In this document: positions 8,958-18,415 of the stretch, in pieces
Numbering within the stretch: the first letter of the stretch is position 1
How the letters are laid out: the number at the start of each line of letters is the position of its first letter
From: Demequina lignilytica
GTDB lineage: Bacteria; Actinomycetota; Actinomycetes; Actinomycetales; Demequinaceae
DNA length: 64,000 bases
Direction of reading: 5' to 3'
Assembly: GCF_030418305.1 (NCBI RefSeq)
Contig: NZ_JAUHPX010000004.1
Coordinates: 186,001 to 250,000 of the forward strand
The notes under the pieces: generated by a model
Database searches by the model: none
Seen by the model: the letters and a program-made list of their open reading frames with translations, nothing else
Told to the model about the DNA's origin: nothing
Made by a program: the position numbers and the translations under genes

Positions 8958-9337
8958 CAGACGTCCAGCTGCTCCGCGACGGCGCGCAGCACGGCGGCCA
9001 CCTGCTTGCCCTTGGCGGGCTCCGGGTAGCGCCCCTTGCGCAGCGAGTTGGACACGCCGTCGAGCATCTTGATGAGGTCCTCGACGATCACGGTCATGTC
9101 CTCGGCGGGCTTGCGGAGGTTCGCGGCGACCGACGGCGCCGCCTCGAGGACGGTCACCGAGAGCGCGGAGGGTCCCCGGCGGCCGTCGGCGACGGAGAAC
9201 TCGACCTTCGCGCCCGGCTTGACGGTGGTGCCCGCGGGCAGCGCGGACGCGTGGAGGAAGACCTCCGAGCCGTCCTCGCTCGCGATGAATCCGAACCCCT
9301 TGTCGGAGTCGAACCACTTCACTTTTCCGGTGGGCAC
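8957..9337 (-). CDS. Cold-shock domain protein with C-terminal extension
   Basis: 126 residues. The first 65 are a canonical cold-shock domain binding single-stranded nucleic acid, with RNP1 in KGFGFIA (about 13-19) and RNP2 in VFLHAS (about 26-31). An extra C-terminal region of about 55 residues (AEDMTVIVEDLIKMLDG onward) is a recurrent actinobacterial architecture. The start is a GTG encoding VPTGKVKW. First gene of the csp-DUF3027-MFS operon. Confidence 0.92.
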   Translation of the reverse strand: MPTGKVKWFDSDKGFGFIASEDGSEVFLHASALPAGTTVKPGAKVEFSVADGRRGPSALSVTVLEAAPSVAANLRKPAEDMTVIVEDLIKMLDGVSNSLRKGRYPEPAKGKQVAAVLRAVAEQLDV

Positions 9338-9383
9338 ATCAACCTCGTTCGTCCTGCTGGCACCGTCTCTCGGCGCCCACCCG

Positions 9384-9389
9384 ATTCTA
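9384..9389 (-). promoter_or_regulatory. Candidate -10 box of the cold-shock operon
   Basis: On the minus strand this reads TAGAAT, leaving a transcript leader of roughly 40 nt before the GTG at 9337. Unlike the leaderless genes around it, this gene would carry a 5' leader, as cold-shock mRNAs often do. No convincing -35 box. Confidence 0.45.
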
Positions 9390-9519
9390 GCGGGCGGGAA
9401 GCGCGTGCGGTCCCGACGCTCCTGGGTCGGGACGATGCGGGCGCGGGGTTTTGCGTCCCGCGCCCCTGAGTCGGCACACTGGAGGCGTACGGAGTCCCCC
9501 GTCCCTGTCTGAGGTGAAC

Positions 9520-10230
9520 ATGTCTGCGGCCACCACGCCTGCCTGGCTGCTCCCCGCCTTCGTCCGCGAGGCGACGGCTGCGGGCTCGACCGCATCCGAG
9601 GAGCAGATCGCCGAGGCGGGGGACCGGCTCCTGCGGCGGTGGGAGAACCCGGCGCGGCGATATCACGGGATCCAGCACCTGGTCGAGCTCCTGACGCGGG
9701 TCGACGAGCTCCAGCAGGAGACCCGCCTGCCCCACTGCGTGCGCCTGGCGGCCTGGTACCACGGCGCGGTGTTCGCGTCGGACTCGGCCTCCGCGTACGC
9801 CGCGAAGGGCGGGGAGGACGAGGACGCCAGCGCGGAGTTCGCACGCCTCGAGCTGCGTGAGCTGGGACTGCCGGTCGAGAAGATCGACGCCGTCGCGACC
9901 ATGGTTCACGGTCTCGCGCGGCACGCCGCCGGGACCCAGTCGACCGACGCGGCCGTGCTGTCGGACGCCGACCTCGCGATCCTCGCCGCCGACCCGCAGC
10001 GGTACAAGGCGTACCTGCAGGACGTCCGCGCCGAGTACTCCGCGATCCCCGACGAGCGCTTCATGCGCAGCCGCCGCGCGATCGTCTCGAAGCTGCTGGC
10101 CCGGGAGCGCCTCTACACGAGTCCGCTCGGAGCCACGTGGGAGTCCCAGGCACGGCAGAACCTCACGGCGGAGCTCGCGCGCCTCGACAAGGCCCTCGCG
10201 GCGATGTCCCCCGCCGACGACACCGCCTGA
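9520..10230 (+). CDS. HD-superfamily phosphohydrolase (COG4339-like)
   Basis: A 236-residue predicted metal-dependent hydrolase. YHGIQHL and AAWYHGAVFAS supply the His residues expected for the COG4339 branch, followed by further acidic residues (ATMVHGLARH; SDADLAILAAD). GAGGTG precedes the ATG at 9520 at good spacing, so the longer upstream frame is not used. Substrate unknown. It is divergent from the cold-shock operon, and a GGACGATGCG copy lies between them at 9432. Confidence 0.8.
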   Translation: MSAATTPAWLLPAFVREATAAGSTASEEQIAEAGDRLLRRWENPARRYHGIQHLVELLTRVDELQQETRLPHCVRLAAWYHGAVFASDSASAYAAKGGEDEDASAEFARLELRELGLPVEKIDAVATMVHGLARHAAGTQSTDAAVLSDADLAILAADPQRYKAYLQDVRAEYSAIPDERFMRSRRAIVSKLLARERLYTSPLGATWESQARQNLTAELARLDKALAAMSPADDTA

Positions 10231-10315
10231 ACCGCTCCCCCTCCGGGCGCGGGCCCGCCGCGGTCCCGTCGCGATCCCTAGCGTGGTGCGCACCCACACC
10301 ACCAGGGAGGACACC

Positions 10316-10603
10316 ATGCAGTTCCACGTCGATGCCGCCGAGGTCGCGGCCGCCGCGGCACGGACCGCTCACACGGCCGACGCGATCCGCGGCGAGACCG
10401 CCGCCATGCTCGCGCACCTGACCGCGCTCGAGGGCTCCTGGCAGGGATCCGCGGCCGCCGCGTTCGGCGACGTCCGCGAGCAGTGGCGCGCGGCCCAGGT
10501 CCAGGTCGAGGCGGCCCTCGACGCGATCACCCAGGCCCTCGGCGCCGCCGCACGGTCCTACGAGGACGCGGAGGCGACTGCGACCCGGCTGTTCGCCCGC
10601 TGA
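10316..10603 (+). CDS. WXG100-family protein
   Basis: 95-residue helical-hairpin protein of the ESAT-6/WXG100 family. The central turn carries SWQG (W-x-G) at about residues 43-46, flanked by two Ala-rich amphipathic helices. GGAGG precedes the ATG. Such proteins are usually exported by a type VII (Ess/Esx) system, but no secretion genes lie nearby, so it is an orphan here. The C-terminal YEDAEATATRLF resembles the YxxxD/E export signal. Confidence 0.82.
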   Translation: MQFHVDAAEVAAAAARTAHTADAIRGETAAMLAHLTALEGSWQGSAAAAFGDVREQWRAAQVQVEAALDAITQALGAAARSYEDAEATATRLFAR

Positions 10604-10616
10604 CCCCCGCCTGTCG

Positions 10617-10715
10617 GGACACTCAGTACTGATCCGAGCCCGATCCTGTGCGCCCCGGGACGCTCAGTCCTCATCGGAGCCCGATCCGGCTCCCCCCGGG
10701 ACGCTCAGTCCTCAT
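10617..10715 (+). repeat. Family A intergenic repeat, three tandem cores (A1)
   Basis: Three forward copies of an 18-bp core, consensus GGGACRCTSAGTCCTCAT, begin at 10617, 10657 and 10698, so the spacing is 40 and 41 bp. The two spacers are similar to each other (both contain GAGCCCGATCC), so this copy is a tandem repeat. It lies between the WXG100 gene and the DUF4031 gene, directly upstream of the latter's leaderless promoter. Confidence 0.9.
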
Positions 10716-10748
10716 CTGCACGCCCGCGTCCGACGTACGCTCGGGACC

Positions 10749-11012
10749 ATGATCCTCATCGACCCGCCGCTGTGGCCCAACCACGGCACGGTGTGGGGGC
10801 ACCTGGTCTCGGACGCGTCGCTCGAGGAACTGCACGCGTTCGCGCGCCGGGCGGGGATCCCCGAGCGCGGCTTCGACCGCGACCACTACGACTATCCGAT
10901 CGCCCGACAGGAGCAGCTGGTCGAGCTGGGCGCCACGCTGGTCTCGACGCGCGAGCTCATCACGCGGCTACGTGCCTCCGGGTTGCGCGTCACGGCGGCC
11001 CAGAGGCGCTGA
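10749..11012 (+). CDS. DUF4031 domain protein
   Basis: 87-residue conserved small protein (MILIDPPLWPNHGTVWGHLV; FDRDHYDYP; ELITRLRASGLR). It matches the DUF4031 family, whose function is unknown. TACGCT lies 7 nt upstream of the ATG, so the mRNA is probably leaderless. It stands alone between two intergenic repeat elements (A1 and C1). Confidence 0.8.
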   Translation: MILIDPPLWPNHGTVWGHLVSDASLEELHAFARRAGIPERGFDRDHYDYPIARQEQLVELGATLVSTRELITRLRASGLRVTAAQRR

Positions 11013-11053
11013 GCCGCGCCCTGCACCTGCCGGCTCCCGCCGCCCGGCTCCGT

Positions 11054-11187
11054 GCGGGGAGGTGATGGTCGCTCCGCGGACTCCGGTTCTCGCTGCGGGG
11101 AGCTCGGCGCAGCGCGCACCCCTGGTTTGGCACTCCACTTCCCCGCAGGAGGCGCGCACCTTCCCCACGCGACCGCCAGCTCCCCGC
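11054..11187. repeat. Family C intergenic element, complete (C1)
   Basis: Two forward copies of a GCGGGGA-centred motif (at 11054 and 11095) are followed by two reverse copies (TCCCCGC at 11140 and 11181). Within each half the motifs are exactly 41 bp apart, the same geometry as family A with an unrelated core (fuller form CTCCTGCGGGGAGCTC). It fills most of the 271-bp space between the DUF4031 gene and groL. A GGACGATGCG site (11194, reverse) abuts its right end. Confidence 0.85.
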
Positions 11188-11220
11188 AGGAGGCGCATCG
11201 TCCCGCCCGGGCACGACGAA

Positions 11221-11253
11221 GGCCCCCGCCCCGGCGAACCGGGAGCGGGGGCC
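11221..11253 (-). terminator. groL terminator
   Basis: Strong hairpin (GGCCCCCGCCCCGG pairing with CCGGGAGCGGGGGCC with one mismatch) about 30 bp past the groL stop. Confidence 0.75.
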
Positions 11254-11283
11254 TGCGTCAGTCGGTCGCGAGACCGGGCGGGG

Positions 11284-12987
<1,704 letters not shown>

Positions 12988-13031
12988 TCACGCCGCGCCC
13001 CGCACCTCGGCAGGTGAGCCTTAGGTCTGAT

Positions 13032-13058
13032 TTAGCACTCGCGCAGGGCGAGTGCTAA
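13032..13058 (-). promoter_or_regulatory. CIRCE operator 1 (HrcA site)
   Basis: Perfect CIRCE inverted repeat: TTAGCACTC, nine bases, GAGTGCTAA. It lies about 120 bp upstream of groL. HrcA binding here is established for this element in many bacteria. Confidence 0.95.
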
Positions 13059-13066
13059 CCGCGATT

Positions 13067-13093
13067 CTGGCACTCTCACCCGGCGAGTGCAAA
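13067..13093 (-). promoter_or_regulatory. CIRCE operator 2, degenerate
   Basis: CTGGCACTC, nine bases, GAGTGCAAA: the arms keep GCACTC/GAGTGC with changes at the outer positions. Its centre is 35 bp from that of operator 1, so dimers could bind in series. A TTGCAC hexamer in this repeat could serve as a -35 box on the minus strand. Confidence 0.85.
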
Positions 13094-13140
13094 CCGCGGG
13101 GGCGTCGTTCAGCCGATGTTCGCCAAGGGCGAGCCGCGCC

Positions 13141-13734
13141 TCAGCGCGGGTCGGAGACGATCTGCACCTCGACGTCGGCGTCCGTGGTCGGCTCGCCCTG
13201 CACGACCGCGTCGAAGCCGAGCGCGTCGGCGACCGCCTGCGCGGTGTCCGCCATCGCATCGTCCGCGTAGACGACCGTGTTGACGTCGGGCTTGGTGCCG
13301 GTGAGGTTGGCGGCGCTGACGGCGGTGAAGCCGGCGTCCTCGAGAAGCGACTGCTGGCCCGCGGCGAGGCCGCCGATGCCGGTGCCGTTGAGCACCGCGA
13401 CCGCGGCGTCGTACTCGATGACGGGCTCCGGCTCGGCCGTCTCGGTCGGCTCGGGGGTGGCGCTGGCGGACGCGGAGGCCGAGGCGGAGGCGGAGGCCGA
13501 CGGCGAGGCCTCCACGGAGGCCGTGGCGCTGGGCGTGCTCGACGCCTCGGAGCCCGACTCGCCGCTGTTCCACAGGAACTGGGCGATCAGGAAGGCGAGC
13601 AGACCGGCGACGATGAACACCACGATCGGCGTGACCACGAGGATCCACCACGGGCGGGGCGCGCGGTGCACGCCCACGGGACCGGCGCTCTCGGCGATCT
13701 GGTCGAACTCGTCGCGGGGATACTCGTCAGCCAC
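13141..13734 (-). CDS. Membrane protein with LytR C-terminal (LytR_C) domain
   Basis: 197 residues: short cytoplasmic head, one membrane segment at about 29-55 (WWILVVTPIVVFIVAGLLAF), a low-complexity Ser/Ala/Thr/Pro linker with an alternating Ser-Ala run, and an extracytoplasmic LytR_C domain (AVAVLNGTGIGGLAA onward). In actinobacteria this domain often accompanies LytR-CpsA-Psr phosphotransferases; no catalytic partner is nearby. The start is GTG, with TAGGGT 6 nt upstream. A GGACGATGCG site occurs at 13255 (reverse). Confidence 0.85.
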   Translation of the reverse strand: MADEYPRDEFDQIAESAGPVGVHRAPRPWWILVVTPIVVFIVAGLLAFLIAQFLWNSGESGSEASSTPSATASVEASPSASASASASASASATPEPTETAEPEPVIEYDAAVAVLNGTGIGGLAAGQQSLLEDAGFTAVSAANLTGTKPDVNTVVYADDAMADTAQAVADALGFDAVVQGEPTTDADVEVQIVSDPR

Positions 13735-13755
13735 GGGGAAACCCTACCTTCCGCC

Positions 13756-14037
13756 TCACGCGTCCCGGGAGCCCATGGCGCGACCACGCTGACGCGCGGC
13801 GCGCATGCGGCGCAGGCGACGCACCAGCATCGGGTCGTGGGCCAGGGCCGCGGGAGAGTCGATGAGGGAGTTCAGCACCTGGTAGTACTGCGTCGCGCTG
13901 AGGTCGAACAGCTCCCGGATCGCGTCCTCCTTGGCGCCCGCGTAGCGCCACCACTGGCGCTCGAAGGCGAGCACGGAGGAGTCGCGCTCGCTCAACGCGG
14001 TGGTCGCGTCGAGCGGCTGCGCCGCGGTGCCGTCCAT
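13756..14037 (-). CDS. DUF3263 small protein, HTH-like
   Basis: About 93 residues matching the actinobacterial DUF3263 family (LSERDSSVLAFERQWWRYAG; KEDAIRELFDLSATQYYQVLN; basic C-terminus RRLRRMRAARQR). The middle part looks like a sigma-region-4-type helix-turn-helix. The ATG at 14037 is chosen because GGAGGG lies just upstream; the frame extends further but without a better site. It precedes the LytR_C gene by 21 bp, and this pairing recurs in actinobacteria. Confidence 0.82.
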   Translation of the reverse strand: MDGTAAQPLDATTALSERDSSVLAFERQWWRYAGAKEDAIRELFDLSATQYYQVLNSLIDSPAALAHDPMLVRRLRRMRAARQRGRAMGSRDA

Positions 14038-14135
14038 CGGGGCTCCCTCCAGTCCGGGCACCACCGTAACGCCGCCATGGAGGGACGACGCGCAGGCGCG
14101 CTGGTCGGAGCCGGGCCCGCCGCTAGGGTGGCGCC

Positions 14136-14807
14136 ATGGCCGACGCGTGGAAGGACCCGGTGGCGCCCGACTGGGCGGAGGTCCTGGAGCCCGCCGCGGA
14201 CACGCTCGCCGCGCTCGGCGTCTTCCTGCGCGAGGAGGTCGCCGCCGGCCGCGGCTACCTCCCGGCCTCCGACCGGATCCTCCGCGCGTTCGCTACCCCG
14301 CTCGCAGAGGTCCGGGTGCTGATCGTGGGTCAGGACCCGTACCCGACCCCGGGCGACCCGGTGGGTCTCAGCTTCTCGGTGCCGCCCGGACATCCCATGC
14401 CGCGGTCGCTCACCAACATCGCGCGGGAGCTGCGGGAGGACACCGGCGCGGTGCTGAGCTCGGGCGACCTCTCGCACTGGGAGCGGCAGGGGGTGATGCT
14501 CCTGAACAGGGTGCTCACCGTCTCGCCCGGCCGGCCGGCCTCGCATCGCGGCAAGGGGTGGGAGCAGATCACCGCCCTCGCGATCGAGGCTCTCGCCGCG
14601 CGCGGTGGGCCGCTGACCGCGATCCTCTGGGGTCGGGACGCGCAGGCGCTGGGTCCGGTGCTCGGCGACGTGCCGCGCGTCGAGAGCGCGCATCCGTCGC
14701 CGCTGAGCGCCTCTCGGGGCTTCTTCGGATCGCGCCCGTTCTCGCGGACCGACGCGGCGCTGGAGGCCCAGGGCGCCGCCCCCATCGCGTGGGGCACGCC
14801 GGACTGA
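14136..14807 (+). CDS. ung: Uracil-DNA glycosylase, family 1
   Basis: Removes uracil from DNA in base-excision repair. 223 residues with the catalytic [18 protein letters not shown] (Asp at 67) and the second motif [14 protein letters not shown]. The Pro after DPY instead of His is the usual actinobacterial version. TAGGGT is 6 nt upstream of the ATG, so the transcript is probably leaderless. Confidence 0.95.
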   Translation: MADAWKDPVAPDWAEVLEPAADTLAALGVFLREEVAAGRGYLPASDRILRAFATPLAEVRVLIVGQDPYPTPGDPVGLSFSVPPGHPMPRSLTNIARELREDTGAVLSSGDLSHWERQGVMLLNRVLTVSPGRPASHRGKGWEQITALAIEALAARGGPLTAILWGRDAQALGPVLGDVPRVESAHPSPLSASRGFFGSRPFSRTDAALEAQGAAPIAWGTPD

Positions 14808-14836
14808 ACCTCGGCATCGTCCCCTCCCCGACTGTC

Positions 14837-14968
14837 GGGACACTGAGTCCTCATTTCTGCGGGAGACACCTCGTGCCGGGACGCTCAGTCCTCATCGGCC
14901 GCGGGCTCGGGAGGACTGAGTGTCCCGAGCGGCGCGATCCGGCCGAAACAGGAGGACTCACTGTCCCG
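14837..14968. repeat. Family A intergenic element, complete (A2)
   Basis: Forward cores at 14837 and 14878 (41 bp apart), a 15-bp centre, then reverse cores ending at 14926 and 14968 (about 41 bp apart). Core pairs are inverted copies of each other but the spacers are not complementary, so this is not one long hairpin. It lies between ung and tRNA-Thr, which face each other. Confidence 0.92.
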
Positions 14969-14996
14969 ACGGGCAGAGGGGAGGGTCGGGAGGCAG

Positions 14997-15069
14997 AGCT
15001 GGCAGCGGGACTCGAACCCGCAACCGCCCGATTACAAGTCGGGTGCGCTACCAGTTGCGCCATGCCAGC
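14997..15069 (-). tRNA. tRNA-Thr (TGT anticodon)
   Basis: 73-nt cloverleaf. The acceptor arm is GCTGGCA pairing with TGCCAGC; the anticodon loop reads CTTGTAA, giving anticodon TGT (plus-strand 15034-15036), which decodes ACA. The T arm contains GGTTCGAGTCC. CCA is not encoded. It is a single tRNA, not part of an array. Confidence 0.95.
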
Positions 15070-15101
15070 AGGGGACCGCCAGGATACCGGCCCCGGACGC
15101 G

Positions 15102-15136
15102 CCGACGCCCCGCGCGGCGGACCGGCGGGGCGTCGG
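15102..15136 (-). terminator. Terminator of the DsbA-like gene
   Basis: Perfect 12-bp stem, CCGACGCCCCGC with GCGGGGCGTCGG, about 20 bp past the stop of the thioredoxin-fold gene. A 9-of-10 GGACGATGC copy lies beside it. Confidence 0.65.
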
Positions 15137-15156
15137 GGATCGGACGATGCTGGGGC

Positions 15157-15966
15157 TCAGCCCAGGCTCTCGATGTACGCCTTGAGGTTGCCGTCCGTGA
15201 AGTAGTCCACCGAGGGCGAGCTCGAGTCGGCGTTGAGGATCAGGCCGTCGTCGAAGCTGCCGGTCGCGGAGATCCGCACGGTCGGGGTCCCCTGCATGCC
15301 GTCGACCGAGGCCTGCTGGGTCGCCGCGGTCGCCCACTTCTTGAAGTCGTCGTTCACGAGGCTGCCGGCGACGTCAGCCGGGACGCCGGCGTCGAGAGCG
15401 ATCTGCTCGATCTCGTCGTCGCTGAGGCCGTCCGTGTTCTCGGCGGGCTGGTTCGCGAACAGCGCGTTGGAGAAGTCCAGGAACGCCTCGGGCGCGTCGT
15501 TGGCGACCACGCCGGCGGCGGCCGCGGACCGCGTCGAGTAGTTGGTGCCGTTCGAGTACCGGTCGAGGATCGAGATCGGGTGGTAGTAGACCTGGATGTC
15601 CCCGGCCTCACGCATCTCGTCGATGTCGGCGGCGTTGGTGTCCTCGAAGACGCCGCAGATGGGGCACATGTAGTCGAGGTAGATGTCGACGCGCACCGCG
15701 TCGGTCGGCACGTCCACCCCGACCACGCCGCTGGTGCCCACCGGGATGCCGCCGGTCGAGTCGGAGGCCACCGGGGAGGTCGCGCCGTCCGAGCCGAGCT
15801 CCGGCACCTTGCCCTGGTTCACGATGAAGATCACGACCGCGGCGAAGATCGCGAGACCCGCCACGGATCCGGCGATGATCATCAGGGTGGTGCGGCGCTC
15901 CTGCGCGCGGACCTGGGCCTGCGCCTTGGCGCGCGCCTCGGCGGCCTTCTGGTTCTTGCTGGACAT
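15157..15966 (-). CDS. DsbA-like membrane-anchored thioredoxin-fold oxidoreductase
   Basis: 269 residues: Lys/Ala-rich cytoplasmic head, one membrane helix at about 28-50, then an extracytoplasmic DsbA/Thioredoxin_4 domain. The redox motif is CPIC (C101, C104) in IYLDYMCPICG, and GTPTVRI supplies the cis-Pro loop. It is expected to form or isomerise disulfides in exported proteins. It follows the MauE-like gene closely (46 bp); such pairs resemble a DsbA with its membrane partner. Confidence 0.87.
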   Translation of the reverse strand: MSSKNQKAAEARAKAQAQVRAQERRTTLMIIAGSVAGLAIFAAVVIFIVNQGKVPELGSDGATSPVASDSTGGIPVGTSGVVGVDVPTDAVRVDIYLDYMCPICGVFEDTNAADIDEMREAGDIQVYYHPISILDRYSNGTNYSTRSAAAAGVVANDAPEAFLDFSNALFANQPAENTDGLSDDEIEQIALDAGVPADVAGSLVNDDFKKWATAATQQASVDGMQGTPTVRISATGSFDDGLILNADSSSPSVDYFTDGNLKAYIESLG

Positions 15967-16012
15967 CTCTCTCCTGGGGTTGGTCCTTGGCGGGAAAGTC
16001 TACGGGTGCGGG

Positions 16013-16519
16013 TCAGGCGGCCTTCATCCAGCCGTCGAGCGAGAAGCGCGACCGGGGCCAGATCAGCAGGTACGTGCCGAGCACGATGAACCCGAGCCGC
16101 TCGAGCATGTGCAGCGGATAGTTCGTGGTGCCCTCCGCCACGTCTCCGCCGCCGCCGAAGCAGCCGCAGTCGATCGAGTAGCCCTGCGACCACGCCCAGA
16201 TCACGCCCGTGGAGAACGCCGCCATCATCAGCAGCCACGCGATCGAGGACAGCCGGGTGAACAGGCCCAGGATCAGGAAGACGGCGAGCGCGAGCTCGAG
16301 GAACGGCAGCATGGTGCCGACCAGCGGGACCACGGCCTCGGGCAGCAGCCGGTACGCGCGCACCGCGATGATCGACTGGGGGATGTCCAGCATCTTCGGG
16401 ATCGCGGCGGCGATGAGGATGACCGCCATTCCGAGCCGCACCACGGTGCTCAGCCATGGCTGGATCGCGTGCCAGCGGCTCGTCTGCGCGTCGGTGGTCT
16501 CGTCGGTGTCGACGCCCAT
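16013..16519 (-). CDS. MauE/DoxX-family membrane protein
   Basis: 168 residues with four hydrophobic helices and a conserved Cys pair (C118 and C120 in DCGCFGG) at a membrane face. This matches the MauE branch, which supports disulfide or redox maturation of exported partners. The ATG at 16519 is preceded by GAGGGG at good spacing, so the longer frame from 16594 is not chosen. It precedes the DsbA-like gene. Inference: a two-gene extracytoplasmic redox module, like DsbB/VKOR with DsbA. Confidence 0.8.
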   Translation of the reverse strand: MGVDTDETTDAQTSRWHAIQPWLSTVVRLGMAVILIAAAIPKMLDIPQSIIAVRAYRLLPEAVVPLVGTMLPFLELALAVFLILGLFTRLSSIAWLLMMAAFSTGVIWAWSQGYSIDCGCFGGGGDVAEGTTNYPLHMLERLGFIVLGTYLLIWPRSRFSLDGWMKAA

Positions 16520-16535
16520 GATGTCCCCTCGTCCG

Positions 16536-16558
16536 CGGGGCGGACGCCGTCCGCCCCG
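16536..16558 (-). terminator. Hairpin between kinase and MauE-like gene
   Basis: Perfect 10-bp stem CGGGGCGGAC/GTCCGCCCCG with a 3-nt loop, between the kinase stop (16650) and the MauE-like start. It could end kinase transcripts or attenuate read-through. Confidence 0.5.
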
Positions 16559-16649
16559 TGCTGCCTGACCGGCCAACGTCCGGTTCTCCGTCAATGTTCC
16601 ATCGCACTATCGCCGACGGGCCGGGGACGATGCGGGACCTGGGTCCCGC

Positions 16650-18233
16650 TCAGCCCGCGCCGGGCATCCCTGGCAGCGGCCACCACCAGATGTCGACCTT
16701 CACGTACAGCGCGAGGACGGCGACCAGGATCCCGACGACCAGGACGACCGCCCACGTGCCGCGCAGGCCCGACGAGGGCGACAGCGCCGCGGCCAGGCGG
16801 TGCGCGCCCTCGCGCGAGCCCGACATGTAGGGCCCCCACGCGAGCATGACGATCCCGACCAGGCACCCGAGCGCGAGCGCCGCGGCGTGCCCGTAGTACT
16901 GCCCGACGGCCGTCGTGGGGGCGGCGACGCCCGCGCTCACGAGCCACCACCCGCCGACCGCCGCTCCCCCGCCCAGCACGGCGGCCGCGAGCGCGGCGGG
17001 CACCGTCTCGGCCGCGGCGCGCAGCGTGTGCCACGGGAGGCCGAGGGTGTGCACCACCGTGTCCGACGTGCGCCGCTCCCCCCGGCGCGCGGTGGCGGCG
17101 TCGATGGCGACGCCGCGGCGGAAGACGCCGCGGGCGATGATCCACACGGCGAGCACGACGCCGAACGCGACGAACGGCGCGATCGGCGCCGCGACCACGG
17201 CGAGGATCGCCGCCAGGAGCAGGAGGGTGCGGCGCCGGGGCGCGGGCTCGGGCGCCTCCTCCACATCGTCCTCGTCCATCCACGTGTCGGCGCCCGTCGA
17301 CCACGGCACCGGCGACCCCTCCGGCACGTAGGGCGCGGGCGCGACCGGCGACTCGCCGCTCGGCAGCACGGCGGTGCGCTCCGCATCGTCCTCGAGGACG
17401 TACCCGGCGGGCGCGACCACGGTGGCGGGGAGCCCGTACGGGATCGCCTCGGTGGCCCCGCGCAGCGAGGCGACCACGTCCCGCATTCCCGGGCGTCCCG
17501 AGATGTCGCGTCCGAGCGCGGCGTGGAGCGCCGCGGCGCCGGGGGCGTCGGGCAGGCGCACGTCGGCCTCGAGGGTGCGGCTGATCGCGCCGGTGCCGGC
17601 GCCGAAGGGCGCCTGGGCGGTCATCGCGTAGGCCACCGTCGCGGCCCACGACCACCGGTCGGCGAGCGTGCCCGGCTCGGCGCCGTCGATCACCTCGGGG
17701 GCGACGTAGCCGGGGGTCCCGCTCACGAGGCCCTCGCGGGTGAGGCGGTTGTCGGTCGCGCGGTGGGACAGGCCGAAGTCGATCAGCACCGGGCCGTCGC
17801 TGCCCATCATGATGTTCGACGGCGTGACGTCGCGGTGGATCACGCCGGCGGCGTGGACCGCCTCGAGCGCGGAGGCGGTGCGCTCGGCGAAGTCGGCGAG
17901 CGCGTCGCCGGCGAGCGGGCCCTCGCGCTGGATGAAGTCGAAGAGGGTGTCGCCGTCGATCAGCTCGAAGACGACGAAGGTCTCGTCCTCGTCCAGCTCG
18001 GCGTCGAGGATGTGCGGCACCGCAGGATGGCGCAGGGACTGCAGCGCCCGCACCTCGCGGCGCAGGCGCTCGACGGCGACCTCGTCGTCGCGGGCGTCGA
18101 CCAGCTTGAGCGCCGCGACCTGGCCGTCGGGCGACTGGACGCGGTAGACCGAGCCCGACCCGCCCGTGCCGAGCCGCGCGAGCACGCGGTAGCCCCCGAT
18201 GAGGTCACCTGGTTCGCGCTGGGGCCCGGCCAT
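16650..18233 (-). CDS. PknB-type Ser/Thr protein kinase with multi-helix C-terminus
   Basis: 527 residues. Complete kinase domain (about 10-270): glycine loop LGTGGSGSVY, K43, catalytic HRDVTPSN (D135, N140), DFG (152-154) and APE (178-180). After an acidic Pro-rich linker there are at least four hydrophobic segments from about 338 to the C-terminus (for example LLLLAAILAVVAAP). There is no PASTA or other sensor domain, so it is an integral-membrane kinase of unknown input. TAGGTT is 6 nt upstream of the ATG. It stands upstream of the MauE/DsbA pair. Confidence 0.9.
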   Translation of the reverse strand: MAGPQREPGDLIGGYRVLARLGTGGSGSVYRVQSPDGQVAALKLVDARDDEVAVERLRREVRALQSLRHPAVPHILDAELDEDETFVVFELIDGDTLFDFIQREGPLAGDALADFAERTASALEAVHAAGVIHRDVTPSNIMMGSDGPVLIDFGLSHRATDNRLTREGLVSGTPGYVAPEVIDGAEPGTLADRWSWAATVAYAMTAQAPFGAGTGAISRTLEADVRLPDAPGAAALHAALGRDISGRPGMRDVVASLRGATEAIPYGLPATVVAPAGYVLEDDAERTAVLPSGESPVAPAPYVPEGSPVPWSTGADTWMDEDDVEEAPEPAPRRRTLLLLAAILAVVAAPIAPFVAFGVVLAVWIIARGVFRRGVAIDAATARRGERRTSDTVVHTLGLPWHTLRAAAETVPAALAAAVLGGGAAVGGWWLVSAGVAAPTTAVGQYYGHAAALALGCLVGIVMLAWGPYMSGSREGAHRLAAALSPSSGLRGTWAVVLVVGILVAVLALYVKVDIWWWPLPGMPGAG

Positions 18234-18334
18234 GCGCCCAACCTACCCGGCGGAGGCGCCGGTCCCGGGTCCCGGGTAGGAGGTCCCGGGTGGGGTGTGA
18301 GAGGATGACGGGGCCGGCGCACCCGCGTCGGCAC

Positions 18335-18397
18335 GTGTCAGCGTGGACACACGATTGGCATCACTTCACTACGGATCGTCCGGCACGTACCTGCCGG
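18335..18397 (+). promoter_or_regulatory. Regulatory region of the sugar-ABC ATPase gene
   Basis: Contains the inverted repeat GTGTC-6 nt-GACAC (18335-18350), a candidate operator, and a perfect CCGGCA/TGCCGG hairpin (18380-18397) ending just before the ribosome site (GGAG near 18401). A hairpin so close to the start could modulate initiation. No repressor can be assigned. Confidence 0.45.
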
Positions 18398-18415
18398 TGA
18401 AGGAGAAACACGGCC

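Noticed and set aside
13430-13510. Tandem DNA repeat in the LytR_C gene
   Set aside because: Low-complexity Ser-Ala linker coding; no evidence of a separate element.
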